A DNA stretch of 5,262 bases from Bacteroidota bacterium (GTDB lineage: Bacteria; Bacteroidota; Bacteroidia; Bacteroidales; Marinifilaceae). Both the position numbers and the translations under genes were made by a program. Positions 1 to 5,262 of this stretch are shown piece by piece. Location of the stretch: NCBI GenBank assembly GCA_023400335.1, contig JAEXFF010000127.1, forward strand, positions 1 through 5,262, read 5' to 3'. Each line of letters begins with the position of its first letter. The stretch's first letter is position 1. The notes below the pieces were generated by a model. The model had not been told where the DNA came from. It worked only from the letters and a program-made list of their open reading frames with translations, and did no database searches.

Positions 1-471
1 GAATAAAGTAGAATCTCCATTGGTAAATATCAGTTGAAGGATGACAGGAGCTAAGGTGAAAGCAATCAGACAAAGAATAACAATGATAATGCGGGGAGTA
101 AAAATCGCTTGTAAACGGGACAAAAAGCCACAAAAAGCTAAGAGCGCAACAAAGATTCCGCATACGAGGATAGCTGTGTAGATAGCCGTCGTTCCTACCG
201 AAATAGCTGCTAGAATTCCGATTAAAAGAACCGAAGCCGGTCCAATGATGATGGGGAGGCGGTGCCCTCCTAACACCTGGGCCGTCATGGCGATCCCCAT
301 TATCCCGAATAGCTTTTGCATATAGAAAATTTGTCCGTTTGCATCTGCCGAATGCAACTGAGCGACAATTATACCCATAATAACCACACAGGGAATGGAT
401 ACAATCCACCATTGTAATCCGTACATAAACATTGGAAAAATACCGGGTTTGTCATTCAGATTGTATTTCAT
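1..471 (-). CDS. NCS2-family nucleobase (xanthine/uracil-type) permease, N-terminal 157 residues, truncated by window edge
   Basis: Reading the minus strand from the ATG at 471-469 gives 157 codons with no stop, running off the left edge on a codon boundary. The protein starts MKYNLNDKPGIFPMFMYG and is strongly hydrophobic. Likely membrane segments lie near residues 19-40, 52-66, 94-116 and 125-149. The stretch around residues 68-85 (GGHRLPIIIGPASVLLIG) resembles the NCS2 region around the broken third helix, and LQWW near residue 19 fits the first helix of that family. NCS2 proteins are inner-membrane proton or sodium symporters for purines or pyrimidines, usually about 400-480 residues, so roughly two thirds is missing. 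The substrate cannot be told because the later binding-site helices are outside the window. The frame stays open upstream to a stop at 649-651 but contains no ATG, GTG or TTG, which fixes the start at 471. No Shine-Dalgarno sequence is visible, as is usual in Bacteroidetes. Confidence 0.88.
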   Translation of the reverse strand, partial: MKYNLNDKPGIFPMFMYGLQWWIVSIPCVVIMGIIVAQLHSADANGQIFYMQKLFGIMGIAMTAQVLGGHRLPIIIGPASVLLIGILAAISVGTTAIYTAILVCGIFVALLAFCGFLSRLQAIFTPRIIIVILCLIAFTLAPVILQLIFTNGDSTLF

Positions 472-494
472 TTTTACAACAGATTTGATTTTGT

Positions 495-515
495 TCGGAT
501 GTCGGATTATCGGAT
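495..515. repeat. Three tandem-spaced copies of TCGGAT
   Basis: TCGGAT occurs at 495-500, 502-507 and 510-515, a spacing of 7 then 8 bases. On the permease strand it reads ATCCGA and ends 24 bases before the start codon. The unit is short and single copies occur elsewhere in the window, so chance is possible, but three copies in 21 bases is unusual. Any function, such as a repeated protein-binding site or a leader element, is inference. Confidence 0.4.
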
Positions 516-530
516 GAAAGCTTCCCTGCA

Positions 531-548
531 GAAACGGGTTAACGTTTC
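531..548. repeat. Inverted repeat GAAACG-N6-CGTTTC (possible leader hairpin)
   Basis: GAAACG at 531-536 and CGTTTC at 543-548 are perfect reverse complements around a 6-base spacer. On the minus strand the stem could be extended by GCA/TGC if two bases are bulged. It lies in the permease leader about 60 bases before the start codon. No T-run follows on either strand, so it is not an intrinsic terminator. Confidence 0.45.
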
Positions 549-558
549 GCTGCTTGAG

Positions 559-572
559 GGAACAGATGTTCC
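559..572. repeat. Near-perfect palindrome GGAACA-GA-TGTTCC
   Basis: GGAACA (559-564) and TGTTCC (567-572) are perfect inverted arms with a 2-base centre. A second, weaker dyad TGTT-CTT-AACA follows at 577-587. The short spacer suits a dimeric DNA-binding protein site better than an RNA hairpin, since a 2-base loop is sterically poor. No regulator gene is in the window, so an operator role is inference. Confidence 0.4.
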
Positions 573-604
573 TGATTGTTCTTAACAGAAGGGCATTTCG
601 GTCG

Positions 605-652
605 TCAGCGCATTTGCGGACAAGCTTTAAACAGCCCCGGAATGCTATTCAT
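605..652 (-). other. Possible 15-codon upstream reading frame in the permease leader
   Basis: ATG at 652-650 opens a 15-codon frame (MNSIPGLFKACPQMR) closed by TGA at 607-605. It begins about 15 bases after the predicted permease transcription start and ends 133 bases before the permease ATG. The codon mix does not point to one amino acid, so classic attenuation is not suggested. A frame this short can arise by chance, and no ribosome site supports it. Confidence 0.15.
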
Positions 653-673
653 CCCTTTTTCCTTTTCAGTCTG

Positions 674-705
674 TAAACTTACAATATAAAAACGGGAGAA
701 TCAAT
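674..705 (-). promoter_or_regulatory. Candidate Bacteroidetes-type promoter for the permease
   Basis: On the minus strand TAAGTTTA (681 down to 674) matches 7 of 8 positions counted against the Bacteroides -7 consensus TAnnTTTG, with the final G replaced by A. ATTG (705 down to 702) can serve as the -33 element, 20 bases upstream, within the usual 19-21 spacing. Transcription would begin near 665-668 and leave a leader of just under 200 bases. The match is imperfect and the region is AT-rich, so this is tentative. Confidence 0.35.
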
Positions 706-755
706 AAACCGGGGAAATTATGAAACGTCAGTACGCAGAAATGATTAAAATAGTT

Positions 756-763
756 TATCTTTG
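756..763 (+). promoter_or_regulatory. Promoter -7 element (TATCTTTG) of the thioredoxin-like gene
   Basis: TATCTTTG is an exact match to the Bacteroides TAnnTTTG element and lies 17 bases before the ATG at 781. No good TTTG -33 element is visible 19-21 bases upstream (around 732-737), so the promoter may be weak or rely on another factor. Transcription would start around 769-771. The untranslated leader would then be only about 10 bases to the ATG at 781, or about 22 to the ATG at 793. Confidence 0.6.
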
Positions 764-780
764 TTTTATGTATGTTATAA

Positions 781-1296
781 ATGAAAGTCAATATGAGAAA
801 AGGAATATTTATGCTGTTGTTGATTCTGATAAATATAAGTCTGTCTGCCCAAAAAGCAGAAACATTGGTAAAACCCGGTATGGAAGTTCCGGATTTTGAA
901 GTAAAGATGTTTGACGGACAGACCGTACAGATAAAAGATTTAAAGGGGAAAGTTGTCTTATTGAATTTTTGGGCGACCTGGTGTCCCGATTGTATACGTG
1001 AAATGGCCCGTGTACAAACCGACATTATCGACCGTTTTCAGGGAAAAGAATTTGTTTTTTTGCCTATATCCCGTCAGGACAGTTATGAAAAAATTAAAAC
1101 TTTCCGGGAAAAAAGGGGGTATACATTTCCCATGGGAATGGATCCGGACCGGAAAATTTACGCTCAGTTTGCAACGGCTGTCATCCCCCGGAATTTTGTT
1201 ATAGACAGGAACGGTAAAATCTGCTATGCAGAAGAAGGATATGATGAAGCGTCTTTTCAGAAACTGATTGCAGAAATAGAAAAAGCATTGAAGTAG
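781..1296 (+). CDS. Exported TlpA/ResA-like thioredoxin-fold protein with CPDC active site
   Basis: This 171-residue protein begins with a short basic segment and a hydrophobic run (about residues 6-22, FMLLLILINISLS) ending in SAQK, which fits a Sec signal peptide cut before Q24. There is no lipobox cysteine, so it should be soluble in the periplasm. The mature part has the AhpC/TSA-thioredoxin layout: GMEVPDFEVKMFDGQ near 33-47, the redox motif WCPDC at 67-71 (C68 and C71), and the cis-proline region ATAVIPRNFVID at 131-142 (P136). Relatives reduce or shuffle disulfides of exported proteins or help cytochrome maturation; which job applies here cannot be told. C148 is an additional cysteine. 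The in-frame ATG at 793 (MRKGIF) is an equally good start: it gives a tidier signal peptide and a more normal leader length. The gene stands alone, with a terminator 22 bases past its stop codon. Confidence 0.93.
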   Translation: MKVNMRKGIFMLLLILINISLSAQKAETLVKPGMEVPDFEVKMFDGQTVQIKDLKGKVVLLNFWATWCPDCIREMARVQTDIIDRFQGKEFVFLPISRQDSYEKIKTFREKRGYTFPMGMDPDRKIYAQFATAVIPRNFVIDRNGKICYAEEGYDEASFQKLIAEIEKALK

Positions 1297-1317
1297 GATA
1301 TAAGGAGAGACTTTTGA

Positions 1318-1367
1318 AAACGGCCCCTTCAAGTGATGTTTAACTTTAAGGGGCCGTTTAATTTTTG
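1318..1367 (+). terminator. Strong intrinsic terminator, probably used from both sides
   Basis: AAACGGCCCCTT (1318-1329) pairs perfectly with AAGGGGCCGTTT (1348-1359), a 12-bp stem. After one C/T mismatch it continues with AAGT/ACTT (1331-1334 and 1343-1346) around an 8-base loop. A T-rich tail (TTTAATTTTT) follows on the plus strand, ending the thioredoxin-like transcript. On the minus strand the stem is followed by only a short T-run (TTTTC), yet it lies 27 bases past the valS stop and probably serves that convergent gene too. Confidence 0.9.
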
Positions 1368-1385
1368 CTGAACCTGTAATTTCCC

Positions 1386-4007
1386 TTATTGAATTTCTTC
1401 CAGTTGGGCTTCTATTGCTTTAATCTTAGCTTCGGCGTCAGCTTGCTTTTTACGTTCGTTGGCAACGACCTGTGCCGGAGCTCCGTTGACAAAGCGTTCA
1501 TTATTGAGTTTGGCAACGACGGATTTTAAAAAGCCTTGGGTGTATTTCAGTTCTTCCTGTAATTTTGCTTTCAGTTCTGCTGTGTTTACCTGAGTTGTAG
1601 CAGGGATAAAATATTCTACTGTATCGACGATGAGGCTCCAGGCGCCTTTCAAGGATTCAGTTATTATTTCCGTATCGCTGATATTGCCCATTTTACAGAT
1701 AATACTTTCAAAAGCAACCGGATAGCGGTCGTTTTTCTTTATTTTTAATTTTAAGCTATCCTTGAAAGCCACGTTATTTTGTTTCCGGATGTTTCGGATC
1801 CCTACGATGACATCTTTTACATATTCGAAATCTTTTAATAAAGTCACATCGTATTTTGTATCCCGGGGCAGAAGAGAAACCATGATACTTTCTCCTGCAT
1901 TCCGTTTACGAAGATTTTGCCAGATTTCTTCTGTGATAAATGGCATAAAGGGATGTAATAATTGCAATAATTCTTCGAACAACTGAACGGTTTTTTCATA
2001 ACTCATCCGGTCGATGGGTTGCTCATAGCCGGGTTTGATGATTTCCAGAAGCCAGGAAGAAAATTCATCCCGGAAGCCCGTATAAATTGTCATCAGCGCC
2101 TCAGATATCCGGTATTGCTCAAATTGTGTATTCAGGGTTTCTTTGAGTTTATGTAAAGTATTTTCAAACCATGTCAATGCCAGCTTTGAATGAAGAGGTT
2201 GTGGTATATCAGCCGTTTCCCAGGATTTTACCAAACGGAAAGCATTCCAGATTTTAGTGGTGAAATTCCGTCCCTGTTCCGGTAAACTTTCGTCAAACAA
2301 CAGGTCTCCGCCGGCAGGAGAGCAGAGCAACATCCCTACGCGTACACCGTCAGCTCCGTATTTGTCGATGAGTTCCAGGGGGTCCGGAGAGTTACCAAGG
2401 GATTTCGACATTTTCCGGTGTAATTTATCCCGTACAATACCGGTCAGATAAACATTGGAAAAGGGCTTTTGTTTCCGGTATTCATAACCGGCAATAATCA
2501 TACGGGCGATCCAGAAGAACAGAATATCGGGAGCGGAGACCAGATCGTTGGTGGGATAATAATATTTGATCTCCTCATTGTCCGGATAGTTGATGCCGTC
2601 GAAAACAGAAATCGGCCATAACCAGGAAGAAAACCAGGTATCCAGACAGTCTTCGTCTTGACGTAATTGGTCGGCAGATATTTCCTTCCCGAATTTTTCT
2701 TTGACTAATTTAACGGCTTCTGCTTTGTTTTCGGCTACAACATAATCATGGCTATTAGGAAGATAATATACCGGGATCTGATGTCCCCACCAAAGTTGGC
2801 GACTGATACACCAATCTTTGACATTCTCCATCCAGTAGCGATAAGTATTTTTATATTTGGCCGGAATCAGGTTTACCTCATCGTTCATTACAGCTTCCAG
2901 GGCAGGTTGCGCCAAAGCTTTCATTTTGACGAACCACTGCATCGAAAGCTTAGGTTCAATAACGACGTTAGTACGTTCGGAATAACCCACTTTATTGTCG
3001 TAATCTTCAATTTTTACGAGATTTCCTGCTTTTTCCAATTCCGGAATAATTTCTTTCCGTACTTCGAAACGGTCGTGTCCGATAAAGAATTGGGCGGCCT
3101 TACTCATCGTGCCGTCATCGTTGAATATATCAATTGTCTCCAAATGATGTTTATATCCGATTTCATAGTCGTTGATATCGTGAGCCGGTGTGATTTTTAA
3201 TGCTCCGGTTCCGAATTCCATATCGACGTATTCGTCCTGTATAATCGGGATTTCCCGGTTTACCAAAGGGACAATACATTTTTTTCCAGCCAGATGAGTG
3301 AAACGGGGATCATTGGGATTTACACATACGGCGGAATCACCTAATATGGTTTCCGGCCGGGTCGTAGCTATTGTAATATAATTTTCTTCGCCGGCAATTT
3401 TATACCTCAGGTAATAAAGTTTGCTTTTTTCTTCTTTGTAAATAACTTCTTCATCGGATATGGCGGTTTGGGCAGAAGGGTCCCAGTTTACCATTCTTAC
3501 TCCTTTGTAAATATATCCTTTATTATACAAATCGACAAAAACCTTGATAACACTTTTGGAACGGGGTTCGTCCATGGTAAAACAAGTGCGGTCCCAGTCG
3601 CAGGAAGCTCCCAGCCGTTTTAATTGCTGGAGGATAATTCCTCCGTATTTATGCGTCCATTCCCAGGCATATTTTAAAAATTCTTCCCGGCTGATGTCCC
3701 GTTTGTTAATCCCTTCGCTTTTCAGTTTGGCGACGACTTTTGCTTCCGTAGAAATTGAGGCATGGTCAGTGCCCGGAACCCAGCAGGCATTTTTGCCTTG
3801 TAAACGGGCCCGGCGGATCAATGCGTCCTGAATGGTATTATTCAGCATATGTCCCATGTGGAGTACACCGGTGACGTTGGGAGGCGGAATGACAATGCAG
3901 TAAGGTTCTCTGCTGTTATCTACCTCCGAATGGAAAAATTGATGCTCCATCCAGTACTGATACCATTTTTCTTCGCTTTCTTTTGGATTGTAATTCGTCG
4001 CAATCAT
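1386..4007 (-). CDS. valS: Valyl-tRNA synthetase
   Basis: This 873-residue protein is a complete class Ia synthetase that charges tRNA-Val with valine in the cytoplasm. In order it shows the HIGH-type ATP motif in [13 protein letters not shown] (41-53), GTDHA at 79-83, NWDP at 174-177, the CP1 editing domain with TTRPET (215-220) and [11 protein letters not shown] (272-282, D277 at the editing-site aspartate position), [14 protein letters not shown] (399-412) and the KMSKS loop at 532-536. [13 protein letters not shown] (684-696) marks the anticodon-binding helical domain. The last 65 or so residues form the charged coiled-coil arm typical of ValRS. Length matches Bacteroidetes ValRS as I remember them. 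The start [19 protein letters not shown] fits the family, and no ribosome site is visible. It lies on the same strand as the upstream zinc-ribbon gene but past that gene's terminator, so it should have its own promoter in 4008-4098. I found no clear TAnnTTTG box there and no T-box leader. Confidence 0.98.
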   Translation of the reverse strand: MIATNYNPKESEEKWYQYWMEHQFFHSEVDNSREPYCIVIPPPNVTGVLHMGHMLNNTIQDALIRRARLQGKNACWVPGTDHASISTEAKVVAKLKSEGINKRDISREEFLKYAWEWTHKYGGIILQQLKRLGASCDWDRTCFTMDEPRSKSVIKVFVDLYNKGYIYKGVRMVNWDPSAQTAISDEEVIYKEEKSKLYYLRYKIAGEENYITIATTRPETILGDSAVCVNPNDPRFTHLAGKKCIVPLVNREIPIIQDEYVDMEFGTGALKITPAHDINDYEIGYKHHLETIDIFNDDGTMSKAAQFFIGHDRFEVRKEIIPELEKAGNLVKIEDYDNKVGYSERTNVVIEPKLSMQWFVKMKALAQPALEAVMNDEVNLIPAKYKNTYRYWMENVKDWCISRQLWWGHQIPVYYLPNSHDYVVAENKAEAVKLVKEKFGKEISADQLRQDEDCLDTWFSSWLWPISVFDGINYPDNEEIKYYYPTNDLVSAPDILFFWIARMIIAGYEYRKQKPFSNVYLTGIVRDKLHRKMSKSLGNSPDPLELIDKYGADGVRVGMLLCSPAGGDLLFDESLPEQGRNFTTKIWNAFRLVKSWETADIPQPLHSKLALTWFENTLHKLKETLNTQFEQYRISEALMTIYTGFRDEFSSWLLEIIKPGYEQPIDRMSYEKTVQLFEELLQLLHPFMPFITEEIWQNLRKRNAGESIMVSLLPRDTKYDVTLLKDFEYVKDVIVGIRNIRKQNNVAFKDSLKLKIKKNDRYPVAFESIICKMGNISDTEIITESLKGAWSLIVDTVEYFIPATTQVNTAELKAKLQEELKYTQGFLKSVVAKLNNERFVNGAPAQVVANERKKQADAEAKIKAIEAQLEEIQ

Positions 4008-4098
4008 GGTGTGAATATAAAAATTTGATAGTTAAAAAATTGGAAAACAAGACGACAGGATTCCTCTTTTTGCTCTTCCCTTTTCAAGTTTTCTCATT

Positions 4099-4127
4099 AA
4101 AAAAAGCTGCCTGAGCAGCCTTTTTTT
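4099..4127 (-). terminator. Intrinsic terminator of the Nif3-like/zinc-ribbon operon
   Basis: On the minus strand GCTGC-TCAG-GCAGC (4119 down to 4106) forms a 5-bp GC stem with a 4-base loop, flanked by an A-run on one side and seven T residues (4105 to 4099) on the other. One unpaired base sits between the GC stem and the A/T extension. The A-run overlaps the TAA stop codon (4128-4126) of the zinc-ribbon gene, so the hairpin starts immediately at the end of translation. It isolates that operon from valS. Confidence 0.92.
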
Positions 4128-4965
4128 ATTCATCGGATTTTTTAATTCTCCTTCCTTTTTTCTTTTGGGCTTCTAAGGCTGTTTCCAGGTCTGCTTTTTG
4201 CATACTTCCGTCGTAATCACAGATATATTTGTCAATGAGGATACGACCGCAATATTCGCAGACGATGATCTTTTTACGGGAACGAATATCCAATTGCCGC
4301 TGGGGAGGAATGTTGTTGAAACAACCTCCGCAGGCATCCCTGTCAACTGTTACGACAGCCAGGCCGTTGCGAGCATTGGAGCGGATCCGTTTGTAAGCCG
4401 TCAGCAGACGTTCTTCTATATTTTCAGATAGCTGTTCCGATTTTTTGATCAGGTCCTCCTCGTCTTTATGAGTTTCAGCAATGATGTCATCCAATTCTGC
4501 CTTTTTTGCTTCCAGGTCCGCTTTCTTTTCTTCGTATTGCTGGGTAGAAATTTCCAGTGCTTCTTCTTTTTCTGATTTCGTTTTTAAAGCTTCCCGGATT
4601 CTTTTCTGTTGTAATTCGATTTCCAGCTTCTGGAATTCAATTTCTTTACTTAAAGCATCGTATTCCCGGTTGTTCCGGACATTATCCAACTGTTCACTAT
4701 ATTTTTTTATCAGTTCCTCTGATTTAGAGATTTCCAGTTTTTTTTGACTGACACTTTTTTCTGATTCGTTAATTTCTGTCTTCAGATTTTCGAGGCGGGT
4801 TTCCAATCCGGCAAGCTCGTCTTCCAGATCCTGTACTTCCAAAGGAAGTTCCCCCCTTAATGTACGGATTTTATCAATTTCTGTATCGATACGTTGTAAT
4901 TCGTACAGGTGCTGCAATTTTTCCTCAATTGTTAATTCTTGCAGTTTTTCGTTGTTGTTTGCCAT
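4126..4965 (-). CDS. Coiled-coil protein with C-terminal C4 zinc ribbon (zf-RING_7/CT398 type)
   Basis: This 279-residue protein has two visible parts. Residues about 10-195 are almost wholly charged heptad-like sequence (rich in E, K, L, Q) predicted as a long antiparallel coiled coil, including the family-typical VRNNREYDALSKEIE at 96-110. Residues 205-250 hold a zinc ribbon with two CxxC knuckles, CGGC (212-215) and CEYC (236-239), around a 20-residue loop. The tail (from 268) is lysine/arginine-rich. No signal peptide or membrane segment is seen, so it should be cytoplasmic. The family is widespread in bacteria and named after a chlamydial protein, CT398; its molecular role is not settled, although binding to nucleic acid or to transcription or secretion factors has been considered. 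It starts 3 bases after the stop of the Nif3-like gene, so the two are co-transcribed and probably translationally coupled. A role shared with Nif3 is inference. Confidence 0.9.
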   Translation of the reverse strand: MANNNEKLQELTIEEKLQHLYELQRIDTEIDKIRTLRGELPLEVQDLEDELAGLETRLENLKTEINESEKSVSQKKLEISKSEELIKKYSEQLDNVRNNREYDALSKEIEFQKLEIELQQKRIREALKTKSEKEEALEISTQQYEEKKADLEAKKAELDDIIAETHKDEEDLIKKSEQLSENIEERLLTAYKRIRSNARNGLAVVTVDRDACGGCFNNIPPQRQLDIRSRKKIIVCEYCGRILIDKYICDYDGSMQKADLETALEAQKKKGRRIKKSDE

Positions 4966-4968
4966 ATA

Positions 4969-5262
4969 TTATAAATAATTTATCGGATTTGTATTGATCT
5001 TAGAAAACTGGACTGCAAATTTAGATATTTTTTTTGTAACTAACTCATAAAAAATTTCTTTTGTATATTGTTCACTTTCATAATGCCCGATATCAGCTAA
5101 AATGATACGGTTTTCTGTGGTAAAAAAGTCATGGTATTTAAAATCCCCTGAGATATAAATGTCAGCTCCTGCCTGTAACGCCTTTGAGGCAAGAAATGCT
5201 CCGGACCCTCCGCACAAGGCGACTCTTTTTACTTCAGGCTTGCAGATTGGACTGTGCCGGAT
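4969..5262 (-). CDS. Nif3-family dinuclear metal-centre protein (YbgI/YqfO-like), C-terminal 97 residues, truncated by window edge
   Basis: The frame enters from the right edge in phase (first visible codon ATC at 5262-5260) and ends with TAA at 4971-4969. The visible 97 residues contain RVALCGGSGAFL (13-24), AGADIYISGDFKYHDFF (31-47) and LADIGHYESEQ (55-65), all hallmarks of the Nif3 C-terminal lobe. H60 and E64 in GHYESE correspond to the histidine and glutamate that ligate the two-metal centre in YbgI-type structures. The remaining metal ligands belong to the missing N-terminal half. The ending SKINTNPINYL is typical of Bacteroidetes members as I remember them. Nif3 proteins form cytoplasmic hexameric rings and are sometimes labelled GTP cyclohydrolase type 2 homologues, but their true reaction is uncertain. 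A TTG at 5217-5215 in frame is internal, since conserved sequence continues upstream of it. The gene is the upstream member of an operon with the zinc-ribbon gene. Confidence 0.93.
   Translation of the reverse strand: MRHSPICKPEVKRVALCGGSGAFLASKALQAGADIYISGDFKYHDFFTTENRIILADIGHYESEQYTKEIFYELVTKKISKFAVQFSKINTNPINYL

Larger units (their letters stand above)
472..780. other. Divergent intergenic region between permease and thioredoxin-like gene
   Basis: These 309 bases separate two divergent genes. They hold a good -7 element for the rightward gene (756-763), a weaker candidate promoter for the leftward permease (674-705) and, if that one is real, a permease leader of almost 200 bases. The leader contains inverted repeats at 531-548, 559-572 and 609-618, three TCGGAT copies at 495-515 and a 15-codon upstream reading frame at 605-652. 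I compared the leader by eye with the purine riboswitch core and saw no match. No tRNA or other recognisable RNA gene is visible. Confidence 0.7.

Noticed and set aside
609..618. Short palindrome CGCA-TT-TGCG in the permease leader
   Set aside because: Arms of four bases are too short to stand apart from chance.
768..899. ATG at 768 in the other frame as a small gene ahead of the thioredoxin-like gene
   Set aside because: The frame runs into the thioredoxin-like coding region out of phase and ends at a TGA with no sensible protein.
666..1025. Minus-strand open frame of 119 codons overlapping the thioredoxin-like gene
   Set aside because: It is antisense to a well-supported coding region and the divergent promoter region, and its product resembles no family I know.
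1302..1343. AAGGAG followed by a TTG codon after the thioredoxin-like gene
   Set aside because: It leads to only nine codons that run into the terminator hairpin, and other genes here do not use a Shine-Dalgarno sequence.
2748..3200. Plus-strand open frame of 150 codons inside valS
   Set aside because: It is fully antisense to conserved ValRS coding sequence (editing domain and beyond) and shows no recognisable motif.
4008..4098. T-box or other tRNA-sensing leader before valS
   Set aside because: The space is about 90 bases, lacks any T-box-like sequence and has no terminator hairpin after the upstream gene's own.
4481..4747. Plus-strand open frame of 88 codons rich in serine and phenylalanine
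   Set aside because: Its composition is the complement of the glutamate/lysine-rich coiled coil encoded on the other strand, so it is a shadow.

Overview
The window looks like an ordinary chromosomal stretch from a Bacteroidetes bacterium, most likely order Bacteroidales. The grounds are the Bacteroidetes-type -7 box (TATCTTTG) upstream of one gene, starts with AT-rich leaders and no Shine-Dalgarno sequence, and a coiled-coil zinc-ribbon gene directly behind a Nif3-family gene. The species was not determined from the sequence. I see no mobile element, CRISPR array, tRNA, rRNA or sign of recent transfer.

Layout from left to right. (1) 1-471, minus: the 5' part of an NCS2-family (xanthine/uracil-type) nucleobase permease that runs off the left edge. 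(2) 472-780: a 309-base divergent intergenic region. It holds a good -7 promoter element for the rightward gene, a weaker candidate promoter for the permease, and a long permease leader with inverted repeats, a triplicated hexamer and a possible 15-codon upstream reading frame. (3) 781-1296, plus: an exported TlpA/ResA-like thioredoxin-fold protein with a CPDC active site. (4) 1318-1367: a strong 12-bp hairpin terminator between two convergent genes. (5) 1386-4007, minus: a complete valyl-tRNA synthetase (valS). (6) 4099-4127: a terminator that begins inside the stop codon of the next gene. (7) 4126-4965, minus: a coiled-coil protein with a C-terminal four-cysteine zinc ribbon. (8) 4969-5262, minus: the C-terminal part of a Nif3-family dinuclear-metal protein, running off the right edge.

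The Nif3-like and zinc-ribbon genes are 3 bases apart and share one terminator, so they form the end of an operon. valS follows on the same strand but lies beyond that terminator and is probably transcribed separately. The thioredoxin-like gene and the permease are divergently transcribed, and nothing in the sequence ties their functions together. I found no convincing new biological system. The least explained parts are the permease leader (about 472-668) and the coiled-coil/zinc-ribbon protein, whose role is unknown.
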